A stretch of DNA of 64,000 nucleotides, from positions 62,001 through 126,000 of the forward strand of contig CAWFCV010000024.1 of assembly GCA_963814435.1 (NCBI GenBank). Direction: 5' to 3'. The position numbers and the translations under genes were made by a program. The notes under the pieces were generated by a model. That model ran no database searches and was not told where the DNA came from. It was given only the letters and a program-made list of their open reading frames with translations. Origin of the DNA: JAEUPI01 sp963814435 (GTDB lineage Bacteria > Pseudomonadota > Gammaproteobacteria > Burkholderiales > Burkholderiaceae_C). Below, one piece after another: positions 18,632 to 28,112 of this stretch. The first letter of the stretch is position 1. Every line of letters begins with the position of its first letter.

Positions 18632-19342
18632 GTGACAGCCGCCTTCATTGACGCACAGGGCCTGCATGCCTGGTACGGCAGCAGCCACGTGCTGCATGGC
18701 GTGGACCTGACCATCGCCCGCGGCGAGACGGTGGGTCTGCTCGGGCGCAACGGCATGGGCAAGAGCACGCTGATCCGCACGCTGCTGGGCCACGTCACGC
18801 AGCGCGAGGGCCGCATCACGATCGACGGCCGCGACATGTCGCGCGCGCGGCCGCATCAGGTGGCGCAGCGCGGCGTGGCCTACGTGCCCGAAGGCCGCGG
18901 CGTGTTCCCGAACCTGTCGGTGCGCGAGAACCTGCTGATGGCCGCGCGACCCGGTCGCGACGGGCGCACGAGCTGGGGTCTGCCGCAGGTGCTGAAGACC
19001 TTTCCGCGGCTGGCCGAACGCATGGATCATCAGGGCGGGCAGCTGTCCGGCGGCGAGCAGCAGATGCTGTCGATCGGCCGCGCGCTGATGACGCACCCGG
19101 AGCTGATCATCCTCGACGAAGCCACCGAAGGCCTGGCGCCGCAGATCGTGGCCGACATCTGGCGCGTGATCGGCGAGATCCGCGGCACCGGCATCGCCAC
19201 ACTGATCGTCGACCGCAACTACCGCAAGGTGGCGGCCAACGCCGACCGCCTGGTGGTGCTGCAGAAAGGCCTGGTGGTGCTGGCCGGCGCCAGCGCTGCG
19301 CTGCGCGACAGCACGGCGCTGGCGTCCTATCTCGGCGTGTGA
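18632..19342 (+). CDS. ABC ATPase, LivF type
   Basis: 236-residue ATP-binding subunit completing the importer. Walker A is GRNGMGKSTLIR, the LivF motif AYVPEGRGVFPNLSVRENL is clear, the signature is LSGGEQQMLSIGRAL and Walker B is ELIILDEATEGLAP. The usual switch histidine position reads LIVDRNYRK, so the LivF-typical LVEQN is altered to LIVDRN. GTG start at 18632 is preceded by GGAGG at 18618-18622. The ORF is intact. Confidence 0.88.
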   Translation: MTAAFIDAQGLHAWYGSSHVLHGVDLTIARGETVGLLGRNGMGKSTLIRTLLGHVTQREGRITIDGRDMSRARPHQVAQRGVAYVPEGRGVFPNLSVRENLLMAARPGRDGRTSWGLPQVLKTFPRLAERMDHQGGQLSGGEQQMLSIGRALMTHPELIILDEATEGLAPQIVADIWRVIGEIRGTGIATLIVDRNYRKVAANADRLVVLQKGLVVLAGASAALRDSTALASYLGV

Positions 19343-19365
19343 ACCCACTGATTCGGAGACCTGCG

Positions 19366-21179
19366 ATGCCACTGCAACTGTTCGGCGATGCCAGCTCGCT
19401 CGCCATCCCGCGCGTGACGCGCGAAAACCTGGCCGGCGGCAGCTTCATCCTGCGCTCGGCAGAGCCTGCTGCAGCCCTATGCGCGCTGCATCGGCGACTG
19501 GCTCGAACACTGGGCCGCGAGCACGCCCGACGCGCTGTTCCTCGCCGAGCGCGACCCCTCGGGCGGCTGGCGGCGCCTGAGCTACGCCCAGGTGCGCGAA
19601 CAGGTGGGCCGCATCGCACAGGGCCTGATCGAACTGCGCGTCGACCCGGCGCATCCGGTGGTCGTGCTGTCGGACAACGCGGTCGACCATGCGCTGCTCG
19701 CGCTCGCCGCGATGCATGTCGGGGCGCGTCGTGTGCACCGTGTCCAGCGCCTACTGCCGCCTGACCAAGGACCACAGCAAGATCAGCAGCATCCTCGATG
19801 CGCTGCGCCCGGGGCTGGTCTACGCGTCGGATCCGGCCGTCTACGGCGCGGCGATCAAGGCCGCGAACGTCAACGCGCCGGTGGTGTTCAGCCGCGACGC
19901 GTCGGCACACGCCGGCGCCCTGCACTTCGCCGAACTGCTGGCCACCACCGAAACGCCGGCCGTGCGGCAGGCCTTCGAGGCCATCCGCCCCGACCACCAT
20001 GCCAAGTACCTGCTCACCAGCGGTTCCACCGGTGCGCCCAAGGTGGTGATCAACACCCACCGCATGCTGACCGCCAACCAGCAGCAGATGGCCCAGGCGT
20101 GGCCGTTCCTGAACCGCCAGCGCATGAATCTGCTGGAGTGGCTGCCGTGGAGCCACACCTTCGGCGGCAACCACAACTTCAACATGGCGCTGGCCCATGG
20201 CGGCTCGATCCATGTCGACGAGGGCCGGCCGGCGCCCGGCCTGATCGAGAAGACGGTGACCAATCTGCGCGAGGTGAAACCCAACTTCTACTTCAACGTG
20301 CCGCGCGGCTTCGACATGCTGCTGCCGTATCTGGAGGGCGACGAGGCCACCGCCCGCGACGTGTTCCAGCGCCTCGAGGGCGTGTTCTACGCCGGCGCCG
20401 CGCTGCCGCAGAGCATCTGGGAGCGGCTCGAAGGCGTGGCGCGCCGCGTGCGCACCGGCCGCGATGCGCGGCCGGTGTGGTTCACCTCGTCCTGGGGCGC
20501 CACCGAAACCTCGCCGGCCGTCACCAGCGTGCACTGGCAGATCGACCGCGCCGGCTGCATCGGCGCGCCGCTGCCCGGCATCGAGCTGAAGTTCGTGCCC
20601 AACGCCGGCAAGCTGGAGATGCGCGTGCGCGGACCCACCGTGTTCCCGGGCTACCGCGATGCGCCCGAGCTCAGCGCCAAGGCCTTTGACGAGGACGGCT
20701 TCTACCTGATCGGCGACGCCGGCAAGCTGGTCGACGCGTTCAACCCGTCGGCGGGCGTCAGCTTCGACGGCCGCGTGGCCGAGGACTTCAAGCTGATGAG
20801 CGGCACCTGGGTCTCGGTGGGCACGTTGCGGCTGCGCGCGATCAGCGCGCTCAGCCCGCTGGCCGCCGACGTGGTGGTGACCGGACACGACCGCGAGGAC
20901 ATCGGCCTGATGATCTTTGCCACGCCGCAGGCCAAGGAGCTGGGCGCCGATGCACTGGCGCAGCGCATCCGCGACGGCTTGCTGGCGATGCGCGCAGAAG
21001 GCGCCGGCTCATCGCAGGCGCCGACACGCGCGCTGGTGCTGGCCGAGCCGCCCAACACCGACGCCGGCGAAATCACCGACAAGGGCTATCTCAACCAGCG
21101 CGCCGTGCTGACGCGCCGTGCGAGCGACGTGATGGCGCTGTACGCACCGGTTGCGGATGCGCGGGTGGTGAGGGTGTAG
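19366..21179 (+). CDS. fcs: Feruloyl-CoA synthase-like acyl-CoA ligase, two frameshifts
   Basis: About 603-residue AMP-forming ligase. The family-typical segments are LLTSGSTGAPKVVINTHRM (P-loop), LLEWLPWSHTFGGNHNFN, FTSSWGATETSPAVTS and GVSFDGRVAEDFKLMSGTWVSVG; the last two are the distinctive feruloyl-CoA-synthase features, lacking the usual C-terminal lysine domain layout of benzoate ligases. One extra base near 19465 and one near 19725 break the frame; correcting them joins SLLQPYARCIGDWLEHWA and MHVGRVVCTVSSAYCRL. It would activate ferulate or another hydroxycinnamate or benzoate to its CoA thioester. It is 24 bases downstream of livF, so the importer may carry a hydroxycinnamate as well. 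Confidence 0.82.
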
Positions 21180-21185
21180 TCCGCG

Positions 21186-21683
21186 CTAGTTCGTGATCAA
21201 CAGGTGAACCGTTGCGACCTGAGCCGAATCGTAGGTCGACGTTGCAACGAGCGTCATGTCGATCGGTGCCTGCAACGCGAACGCAGCGTGAGTGTCCACC
21301 GCCACGGTGGACGGGTTCAACGTGGTCGCGAGGATGTCCAAGCCGGCGTAATACACCTGCGCTCCGCCGCTGATCGCGCTGCCGCCGACGAACAGGGTCC
21401 ATACCACCGCTTCACGTGCATCGAAACTGACCGATTGTCCGGCGCGGATGGCCAGGTCCAGCGAGCCGCCTGACACGACCGGCGTGTCACTGACAAAGCG
21501 CCCATCCAGCGTCACGCCGATGCTGAAGTTGCCTGCCGAGTCAACATAGCCGCCGCCACCGCAGGCACTCAAGGCCAACGCCGCGGTGAGCGCCGCGAGG
21601 GCCATCCTCAGCCGATGCTGGCCGTGGCGCCGGCTCGAACCCGCGACTGGGCCTCGCGTCGAATCTTCACGATGCAAGAACAT
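21186..21683 (-). CDS. Small exported lipoprotein, function unknown
   Basis: About 165 residues, convergent with fcs. A hydrophobic segment MALAALTAALALSAC ends in a lipobox followed by a Gly run, so a lipoprotein is likely. The mature domain of about 125 residues has beta-rich sequence (FSIGVTLDGRFVS, SVSFDAREAVVWTLFVGG) like an Ig fold but I do not recognise a family. The start is uncertain: ATG 21683 supplies basic residues ahead of the signal, ATG 21605 gives a bare hydrophobic N-terminus. Confidence 0.6.
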   Translation of the reverse strand: MFLHREDSTRGPVAGSSRRHGQHRLRMALAALTAALALSACGGGGYVDSAGNFSIGVTLDGRFVSDTPVVSGGSLDLAIRAGQSVSFDAREAVVWTLFVGGSAISGGAQVYYAGLDILATTLNPSTVAVDTHAAFALQAPIDMTLVATSTYDSAQVATVHLLITN

Positions 21684-21908
21684 GGCGGCACTTCTCCGTT
21701 GCGATGGGGGCACAACGTTCGAGCCGGTGTGGCGGAGGACACGCCGGCTGTGCGTTCTGCACGGGTGCTCCGTCGGCCTTCGGCCCCAGGCTGGTCACGG
21801 CGATTGCAGTGCGAACCCGGTCCTGGCGTCCCGATCGCGCGGCTGCGCACTCACCATGGACGAGGTCGTGGCGCTTGAATTGATCGGTCGTGGTCTCATC
21901 TGCACACG

Positions 21909-22745
21909 ATGGACACCTCAGCGGTCAGCGCCGCGGTGCCGCTACTCGTGCTGGTCGCCGTAGCGGTGCTGGCCGTGGCAGCGCTGATCGCGCAGCCATG
22001 GTGGACCGGGCGGCGCCGCGCCCGGTTGCGCGGCGGGCCGTTTCCGGCGGCGTGGCGCGGCATCCTGCGGCGGCGCGTGCCGGCGGTGGCGCGCTTGCCG
22101 GCCGATTTGCAGGCCCGACTCAAGTGCCACATCCAGGTGTTCGTCGCCGAAAAGGCGTTCATCGGCTGCCAGGGCCAGACGATCACCGACGAGGTGCGGG
22201 TTACCGTCGCCGCGCAGGCTTGCCTGCTCCTGCTGGGCCACGAGCGGCCGGACTACTACCCGCGGCTGCGGCAGATCCTGGTCTATCCCGATGCGTTCGT
22301 CGTACGCCGCGAGCGACCGGTCGGCGACGGGCTGGTGACGGCGCAACATCAGGCGCTCAGCGGCGAGTCCTGGGTCGAAGGTCAAGTCATCCTGTCGTGG
22401 GCCGAGGTGCTCGACGGCGCGGCCGACCCCGCGGACGGACACAACGTGGTGCTGCACGAGTTCGCCCACCAGATCGACCAGGACAACGGCGTGTCCGACG
22501 GTCGACCCTGGCGACCACACGCTGCGACGCGACGGCGCTGGGCCGCGGTGATGGATGCGGCGTTCGCACGACTGCAGCACGAGCCATCGGCGGTGATCGA
22601 TGCGTACGGCGCCAGCGATCCGGCCGAGTACTTCGCCGTCGTCACCGAGCTGTTCTTCGAGCGGCCACACGCACTCGAGGCCGAGGTTCCCGCGGTCTAC
22701 CGCGAACTGGCCGATCTGTATCGCCTGCAGCCGCTGAGCTGGTGA
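21909..22745 (+). CDS. MtfA-like zinc peptidase (M90)
   Basis: 278-residue protein with one N-terminal membrane segment (residues 8-30) and an M90 domain. The zinc motif is LHEFAHQID, HExxH, with a downstream glutamate region ASDPAEYFAVVTELFFERP that supplies the third ligand. E. coli MtfA binds the repressor Mlc and has aminopeptidase activity; the membrane anchor here differs from the soluble E. coli form. The ORF is intact, ATG start, no obvious operon partner. Confidence 0.85.
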   Translation: MDTSAVSAAVPLLVLVAVAVLAVAALIAQPWWTGRRRARLRGGPFPAAWRGILRRRVPAVARLPADLQARLKCHIQVFVAEKAFIGCQGQTITDEVRVTVAAQACLLLLGHERPDYYPRLRQILVYPDAFVVRRERPVGDGLVTAQHQALSGESWVEGQVILSWAEVLDGAADPADGHNVVLHEFAHQIDQDNGVSDGRPWRPHAATRRRWAAVMDAAFARLQHEPSAVIDAYGASDPAEYFAVVTELFFERPHALEAEVPAVYRELADLYRLQPLSW

Positions 22746-22897
22746 AACGACGCTGGCCTTCAGCGCATCGCACCCATCGACGTCGATACCCGACGCGTCG
22801 TGCGTCGCCTGCCACCCGGCGCCCGCCGCCGATCCGGTGCACGGCCCAGTTGTGGCCTAATCTGCCGCTGCGCATTTCAACATTCCGGAGCCACTGC

Positions 22898-23065
22898 ATG
22901 GCCACCAAGATCAAGACCGAAGCCGACCGCAAGGCCACGCCGCCCGTGAAAGCGCCCGGAGGCGTCACCTTCACGGTGGGCAAGGGGCAGAAGATCAGCA
23001 AGGAGCGCGGTTCGCACACGCGCAGCAAGAAGAACCCCGGCAAGCGCGCCCGCAAGGGCGGCTGA
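22898..23065 (+). CDS. Small basic protein, 55 residues, unknown
   Basis: A 55-residue, Lys/Arg-rich, probably unstructured protein beginning MATKIKTEADRK and ending KKNPGKRARKGG. It has an ATG start with GGAG eight bases upstream and is followed nine bases after its stop by a perfect 12-bp hairpin, so it looks like a separate transcription unit. Composition suggests nucleic-acid binding, but no family is recognised. Confidence 0.55.
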   Translation: MATKIKTEADRKATPPVKAPGGVTFTVGKGQKISKERGSHTRSKKNPGKRARKGG

Positions 23066-23073
23066 GGTCGGAT

Positions 23074-23101
23074 GCAGAACAGTCCCGGCGGACTGTTCTG
23101 C
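23074..23101 (+). terminator. 12-bp perfect hairpin after the small basic gene
   Basis: gcagaacagtcc and ggactgttctgc pair perfectly around a CGGC loop. The position, nine bases after a stop codon, suggests a transcription end; the lack of a T-run leaves a processing signal or operator as alternatives. Confidence 0.55.
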
Positions 23102-23169
23102 GCCCGCCGCATCGCCACGGCCTGCCGGTCCGGCGTGGCGGCGTGGTGGCAAGCAGGGCTTCCTTCCCG

Positions 23170-24841
23170 ATGCTGAGGATCACCGAGCTGCGCCTGCCGC
23201 TGGACCATCCGCCGCAGGCGCTGCGCCAGGCGATCGTGGCACGCCTGGGCGTCGGCGACGCCGAGCTCACCGCGTTCACGCTGTTCAAGCGCAGCTACGA
23301 CGCGCGCAGGAAGTCGGCGGTGGTGCTGATCTACACCGTCGACTGCGAACTCGCCGACGAGGCCGCGGTGCGCGCGCGGCTGGCACTCGACCCGCACGTG
23401 CGACCGAGCCCGGACACGCGCTACCGGTTCGTGGCACACGCGCCGGCGGACTACCACGCCGTGTCGCGGCCGCGCCCGGTGGTGATCGGCTTCGGCCCCT
23501 GCGGCATCTTCGCCGCGCTGGTGCTGGCGCAGATGGGTCTGCGCCCGCTCGTGCTCGAGCGCGGCAAGCCGGTGCGCGAGCGCACGAAGGACACCTGGGG
23601 CCTGTGGCGCCAGGGCGTGCTGAACCCGGAATCGAACGTGCAGTTCGGCGAGGGCGGCGCCGGCACGTTCTCCGACGGCAAGCTGTGGAGCCAGATCAGC
23701 GACCCGCGCCACCTGACGCGCAAGGTGCTCACCGAGTTCGTCAAGGCCGGTGCGCCGGAGGAGATCCTCTACGTCGGCCAAGCCGCACATCGGCACCTTC
23801 CGGCTGGTGGGCATGGTCGAGAAGATGCGCGCCGACATCGAGGCGCTGGGCGGCGAGATCCGCTTCCAGCAGCGCGTGACCGATCTGCGCATCGAAGCCG
23901 GCCAGGCTGCGCGGCATCGACGCTCGGCCGGCGGTGAACAGCTCGACGCCGAGCAGGTGGTGCTGGCGGTGGGCCACAGCGCGCGCGACACCTTCGAGAT
24001 GCTGCACCGGCGCGGCGTGGTGATGCAGGCCAAGCCGTTCTCGGTGGGCTTTCGCATCGAGCACCCGCAAAGCCTGATCGACCGCGCGCGCTTCGGCCCG
24101 AGCGCCGGCCATCCGATCCTCGGCGCGGCCGACTACAAGCTGGTGCACCACGCCGGCAACGGCCGCTCGGTGTACAGCTTCTGCATGTGCCCGGGCGGCA
24201 CCGTGGTGGCCGCCACCTCGGAGGTGGGCCGCGTCGTCACCAACGGCATGAGCCAGTATTCGCGCAACGAGCGCAACGCCAACGCCGGCATCGTGGTCGG
24301 CATCGAGCCGCAGGACTATCGGCGCGATGCGCAGGCCCGAGGCCCGGTGCCGCCGCTGGACGGCATCGCGTTCCAGCGCCACTGGGAGTCGCGCGCCTAC
24401 GAACTCGGCGGCGCCAACTACCACGCACCCGGCCAGCTGGTGGGCGACTTCGTCGCCGGCCGGCACGGCGCCGCCGTGGCCCGCGAGCTCGGTGCGGTGC
24501 TGCCCTCGTACACGCCGGGTGTGCGCTTGACGGATCTGGCAGAGCCCGGCCGCCCGAGCCTGCCCGAGCCGGTGCTGGCCGCGATCCGCGAGGCGCTGCC
24601 GGCCTTCGAGCGGCAGATTCCCGGCTTCGCGATGGCCGACGCCGTGCTCACCGGCGTGGAGACACGCACCTCGTCGCCGCTGCGCATCCCGCGCGGCAAG
24701 GATTACCAGAGCCTCAACGTCGCCGGCCTGTACCCGGCCGGCGAAGGCGCGGGTTATGCCGGCGGCATCATGTCGGCCGGCGTCGACGGCATCGAAGTGG
24801 CCGAGGCCGTCGGCCTGAGCATCCTGGCCGTGGCGGCCTGA
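23170..24841 (+). CDS. FAD-dependent dehydrogenase (COG2509 type), one frameshift
   Basis: About 556-residue flavoprotein. After an N-terminal domain (LRITELRLPLDHPP, FTLFKRSYDARRK) comes the dinucleotide motif VVIGFGPCGIFAALVLAQMG, then NVQFGEGGAGTFSDGKL, a hallmark of this uncharacterised family. An extra C near 23778 breaks the frame; removing it joins EEILYVGKPHIGTFRLVGM. The C-terminal FAD contact region is GLYPAGEGAGYAGGIMSAGVDGI. Members are found in most bacteria, with no settled substrate. It is followed after 30 bases by an SDR gene. Confidence 0.85.
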
Positions 24842-24871
24842 CGCCACGGCCCACTCTCAGAGGAGACGCGC

Positions 24872-25648
24872 ATGTTCACGCCCTTCGATCTCGACGGCCG
24901 CGGCGCCGTGGTCACCGGCGGCAACGGTGGCATCGGCCTGGGCATGGCGCGGGCGCTGCTGGCCGCCGGCGCGAAGGTGTCGATCTGGGGCTCGAACCCG
25001 CAGAAGACCGCCCACGCCCAGGCCACGCTGGCCGCCGAATGCGGCGACCCGGCGCGGGTGCACGCCGCGGTGTGCGACCTCGGCGACGAGGCGCAGGTCG
25101 AGGCCGCGTTCGCCGCGTCGGTGGCCGCGCTCGGCCGGGTGGATGCGTGCTTTGCCAACGCCGGCGTGTCGGGCAAGGGCACGCTGATGATGGAGATGAG
25201 CCTGGACGAATTCCGCCGCGTGCAGCGCATCAACGTCGAGGGCGTGTTCCTGACCTTTCGCGCCGCCGCGCGCCACATGGCGGCGCATGGCCAGGGCGGC
25301 TCGCTGGTGGCCACGGCCAGCACCGCCGCGGTGGAAGGCGCCGCCCGCAACAGCCACTACGGCGCGTCCAAGGGCGCGGTGACGTCGTACGTGCGGGCGC
25401 TGGCGGTCGAGCTGGCGCGGCATCGCATCCGCGTGAACTCGATCCTGCCCGGCTGGATCGTGACCGAGATGACCGAGCGCTCGGTGAGCAACCCGAAGTT
25501 CGCCGACGCGGTGATGCCGCGCATCCCGGCGCGCCGCTGGGGCCGGATCGACGACTTCGGCGGCATCGCGGTGTACCTGGCAAGCGATGCCTCGGGCTAC
25601 ACCACCGGCGAGCAGTTCGTGATCGACGGCGGCTACACCAAGTTCTGA
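24872..25648 (+). CDS. Short-chain dehydrogenase/reductase
   Basis: 258-residue classical SDR. The cofactor motif TGGNGGIG is at residues 15-22, the structural NAG motif is ANAGVSG, and the active site has Ser in VATAST and the YGASK Tyr/Lys pair at about 160. The end GEQFVIDGGYTKF is usual for the family. A strong GAGGAGA site precedes the ATG. It could work with the flavoprotein upstream or in fatty/aromatic acyl metabolism; the sequence does not say which. Confidence 0.85.
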   Translation: MFTPFDLDGRGAVVTGGNGGIGLGMARALLAAGAKVSIWGSNPQKTAHAQATLAAECGDPARVHAAVCDLGDEAQVEAAFAASVAALGRVDACFANAGVSGKGTLMMEMSLDEFRRVQRINVEGVFLTFRAAARHMAAHGQGGSLVATASTAAVEGAARNSHYGASKGAVTSYVRALAVELARHRIRVNSILPGWIVTEMTERSVSNPKFADAVMPRIPARRWGRIDDFGGIAVYLASDASGYTTGEQFVIDGGYTKF

Positions 25649-25668
25649 GCGGCGGGCCCGGGGTTTGA

Positions 25669-27684
25669 TCAGCGCGCGTGCTGCGCGATCAGCTCGAGCA
25701 GCCGATTGACGTCGAACGGTTTGGTCAGGTAGGCGACGCAACCCTGATCCAGCGCGTGCTGGATCTCCGGGCCCAGTGCATAGGCCGACACCGCGACACA
25801 GGCGACGCCGGCGTTCGCCGGGTCGGCCTGCAGCCGGCGCAGGACCTCGATGCCGCCCATGCCGGGCAGATCCAGGTCCAGCAACACCAGATGGGGCCGC
25901 CATCGGGCGGCCAGCGCGAGCGCCGCGGGTCCGTCTGCCGCGACGCGCAGTTCGACGCCCGGCTGCAGTTGCAGCAGGTCGCGCATCAGCATCGCGTTGG
26001 CCTCGTGGTCCTCGACATAGAGCACGCGGCGCGGCGCGCCGGGTTCCAGCGCGGCTGGAGTCAGCGCCGGCAACGGCAGCGGATCGGTCGACGCAGCGTC
26101 CTCGTCGGCGCGCGGCAGCGTGAACGTGAAGGTCGACCCCACTCCCGGCGCGCTGCACACGTCCAGTCGCCCGTGCATGGCCTCGACCAGCTGCCTGGCG
26201 ATCACCAGGCCGAGCCCGGTGCCTTCGATGCCGCTGCTCTCGGCGCCGACGCGGTTGAACGGCTGGAACAGCGCCGCCAGCTGCTGCGGCGTCAGGCCGT
26301 TGCCGCCGTCGCTGACGGCCACCTGCACAGCGCCGGCCGTGCCGGTGATGGCCACGCCGACATGGCCGCCGGCGTGGTTGTACTTGATGCCGTTGGTCAG
26401 CAGGTTGACCAGCACCTGGCGCAGTCGCGTGCGGTCGGCGCGCACCAGGCACGGGCCGTCGCTGACGAGCGGCCTCAACGTGATGCGGTGCTGCGCCGCC
26501 AGCGGCCCCACCAGCAGCAGGCATTCATCGACCATCTGGCAGGCATCCACCGGCTCCAGGCTCAGCCGCAGCCCGCCCGATTCGATGCGCGCGAGGTCCA
26601 GCACTTCGTCGATCATCGACAGCAGGTGCTTTCCGGCGTCGTGGATCAGCTGGATCTGGCGCCTGGCGCCGGCAGCCTGGGCCAGCGCCGGGTCCAGCGC
26701 CAGCAGTTGCGAGAAGCCCAGCACGGCGTTCAGCGGCGTGCGCAGGTCGTGGCTCATGCGCGCCAGGAAGACCGACTTGCTGCGGTTGGCGGCCTCGGCG
26801 GCCTCCTTGGCCGCCGCGAGCTCGGCCGTGCGTTCGGCCACCTTGCACTCCAGCGAGGCATTCAGCGCGCGCAACGCCGCCTGCTCGCGCGTGGCCTGCA
26901 CCCGGTGGTACGCGTTCTCCAGCACCGCCGGCAACGCCAGCAGGTAGTTGGCGCGCTTGACCACGTAGTCGGTGGCGCCGAGCCGCATCGCCAGCGCGGC
27001 CACGTCTTCGCTGCCCTGGCCGGTCACCAGCACCACCGGCAGATCCAGGTTGCGGTCCTGGCGCACGATCTTCAGCAGGTCGAGCCCGCTGTCGCCGGCC
27101 AGGCGAAAGTCGATCAGCAGCACGTCGAAGGCGCTGGCCGCATCGCTGTGCCGCGGCAGGCGTTCGAGCGCCGACGCGGCATCGGGCAGCCACTCCAGCC
27201 GCATGTGGGCGGCATGGGCCGCGAGATGGCGCCGCGTCAGGTCGACGTCGAGCGCGCTGTGTTCGACGTACAGCACGCGCAGCGGCTGCGCGTGGCGGGC
27301 GCTGTCGGAGCGGAAGCTGGCCCACGCCGCACGCACGGTGGCGGGCACCCGGTCGGCGAAGGCGTCGCTCTTGGCCAGGTAATCGTCGGCACCGGCCTTC
27401 AGCGCGGCCATCACCACGCCCTCGTCGCCCTGGCCGGTCAGCGCCACCACCGCCAGCGGCAGGCGGCGGCCGCGGATCTCGGCCACCAGATCCAGCCCAT
27501 GCCCGTCGGGCAGGTTCAGGTCGGTCAGCACGAGGTCGAAGCGCAGCGGTCCGTCGAGCGCGGCGCGTGCGGCCGCCAGCGTCGGCGCCACCTCCAACCG
27601 CGGCGGCGGCACCTCGCTGCGCTGCAGCGAGCGGCTCACCAGATCGGCATCGTGCGGGTTGTCCTCGACGTACAGGATGCGCAT
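25669..27684 (-). CDS. Hybrid histidine kinase, REC-REC-HisKA-HATPase-REC
   Basis: 671-residue soluble hybrid kinase. Two receiver domains come first: phospho-Asp in FDLVLTDLNLP (about residue 53) and in FDVLLIDFRLAGD (about 185). After a coiled segment (AERTAELAAAKEAAEAANRSK) comes the HisKA histidine in ARMSHDLRTPLNAVLGF (about 310), an HATPase domain with GLTPQQLAALFQPFNR and GTGLGLVIARQL, and a third receiver with HLVLLDLDLPGMGG. No membrane or sensor domain is present, so input must come by phosphotransfer or partner contact, most likely from the giant kinase and small regulator directly upstream. The ORF is intact. Confidence 0.9.
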   Translation of the reverse strand: MRILYVEDNPHDADLVSRSLQRSEVPPPRLEVAPTLAAARAALDGPLRFDLVLTDLNLPDGHGLDLVAEIRGRRLPLAVVALTGQGDEGVVMAALKAGADDYLAKSDAFADRVPATVRAAWASFRSDSARHAQPLRVLYVEHSALDVDLTRRHLAAHAAHMRLEWLPDAASALERLPRHSDAASAFDVLLIDFRLAGDSGLDLLKIVRQDRNLDLPVVLVTGQGSEDVAALAMRLGATDYVVKRANYLLALPAVLENAYHRVQATREQAALRALNASLECKVAERTAELAAAKEAAEAANRSKSVFLARMSHDLRTPLNAVLGFSQLLALDPALAQAAGARRQIQLIHDAGKHLLSMIDEVLDLARIESGGLRLSLEPVDACQMVDECLLLVGPLAAQHRITLRPLVSDGPCLVRADRTRLRQVLVNLLTNGIKYNHAGGHVGVAITGTAGAVQVAVSDGGNGLTPQQLAALFQPFNRVGAESSGIEGTGLGLVIARQLVEAMHGRLDVCSAPGVGSTFTFTLPRADEDAASTDPLPLPALTPAALEPGAPRRVLYVEDHEANAMLMRDLLQLQPGVELRVAADGPAALALAARWRPHLVLLDLDLPGMGGIEVLRRLQADPANAGVACVAVSAYALGPEIQHALDQGCVAYLTKPFDVNRLLELIAQHAR

Positions 27685-27692
27685 CGACCGGG

Positions 27693-28112
27693 TCAGTAGC
27701 TGCGCTTGTTGTACACCGTCCAGTACAGGTCGAGCTTCTCGCTGACGTCCATGAACTTCTCGAACTCGACCGGCTTGACGATGTAGGAGTTGACGCCCAG
27801 GTGGTAGGCCGCCTGCACGTCGGCGCTTTCCTCCGACGTGGTCAGCACCACGACCGGGATCACGCACAACGTCGGGTGCTGCTTGAGCTGGCGCAACACC
27901 TCCAGGCCGTCGACCTTGGGCAGCTTGAGGTCGAGCAGGATCACCACCGGCCACGGCTCGCCCGATTCCCAGCGCGGCAGCCAGGCCAGCGCCTCCTCGC
28001 CGTCGCGAGCGACGTGGATGACGTTGGTGACCCGGCGGCGCTTGAACGCGCGCAGCGTCAGGTCGACATCCATCGGGTTGTCTTCGACAAGCAGGATCGG
28101 GCGTTCGTTCAT
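27693..28112 (-). CDS. Stand-alone response regulator (Rcp1-like)
   Basis: 139-residue single-domain receiver. The acidic pair is in ILLVEDNPMDVDL, the phospho-Asp in VVILLDLKLPKVDGLEV, Thr/Ser in VVVLTTSEE and Lys in YIVKPVEFEKF. The NPMD spacing and the VNSYIVKPVEF end match the Rcp1 group that pairs with phytochrome-like or PAS kinases. The ATG overlaps the stop of the giant kinase (ATGA), so it is its probable direct target. It has no output domain and probably relays phosphate to the hybrid kinase or acts by protein contact. Confidence 0.9.
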   Translation of the reverse strand: MNERPILLVEDNPMDVDLTLRAFKRRRVTNVIHVARDGEEALAWLPRWESGEPWPVVILLDLKLPKVDGLEVLRQLKQHPTLCVIPVVVLTTSEESADVQAAYHLGVNSYIVKPVEFEKFMDVSEKLDLYWTVYNKRSY

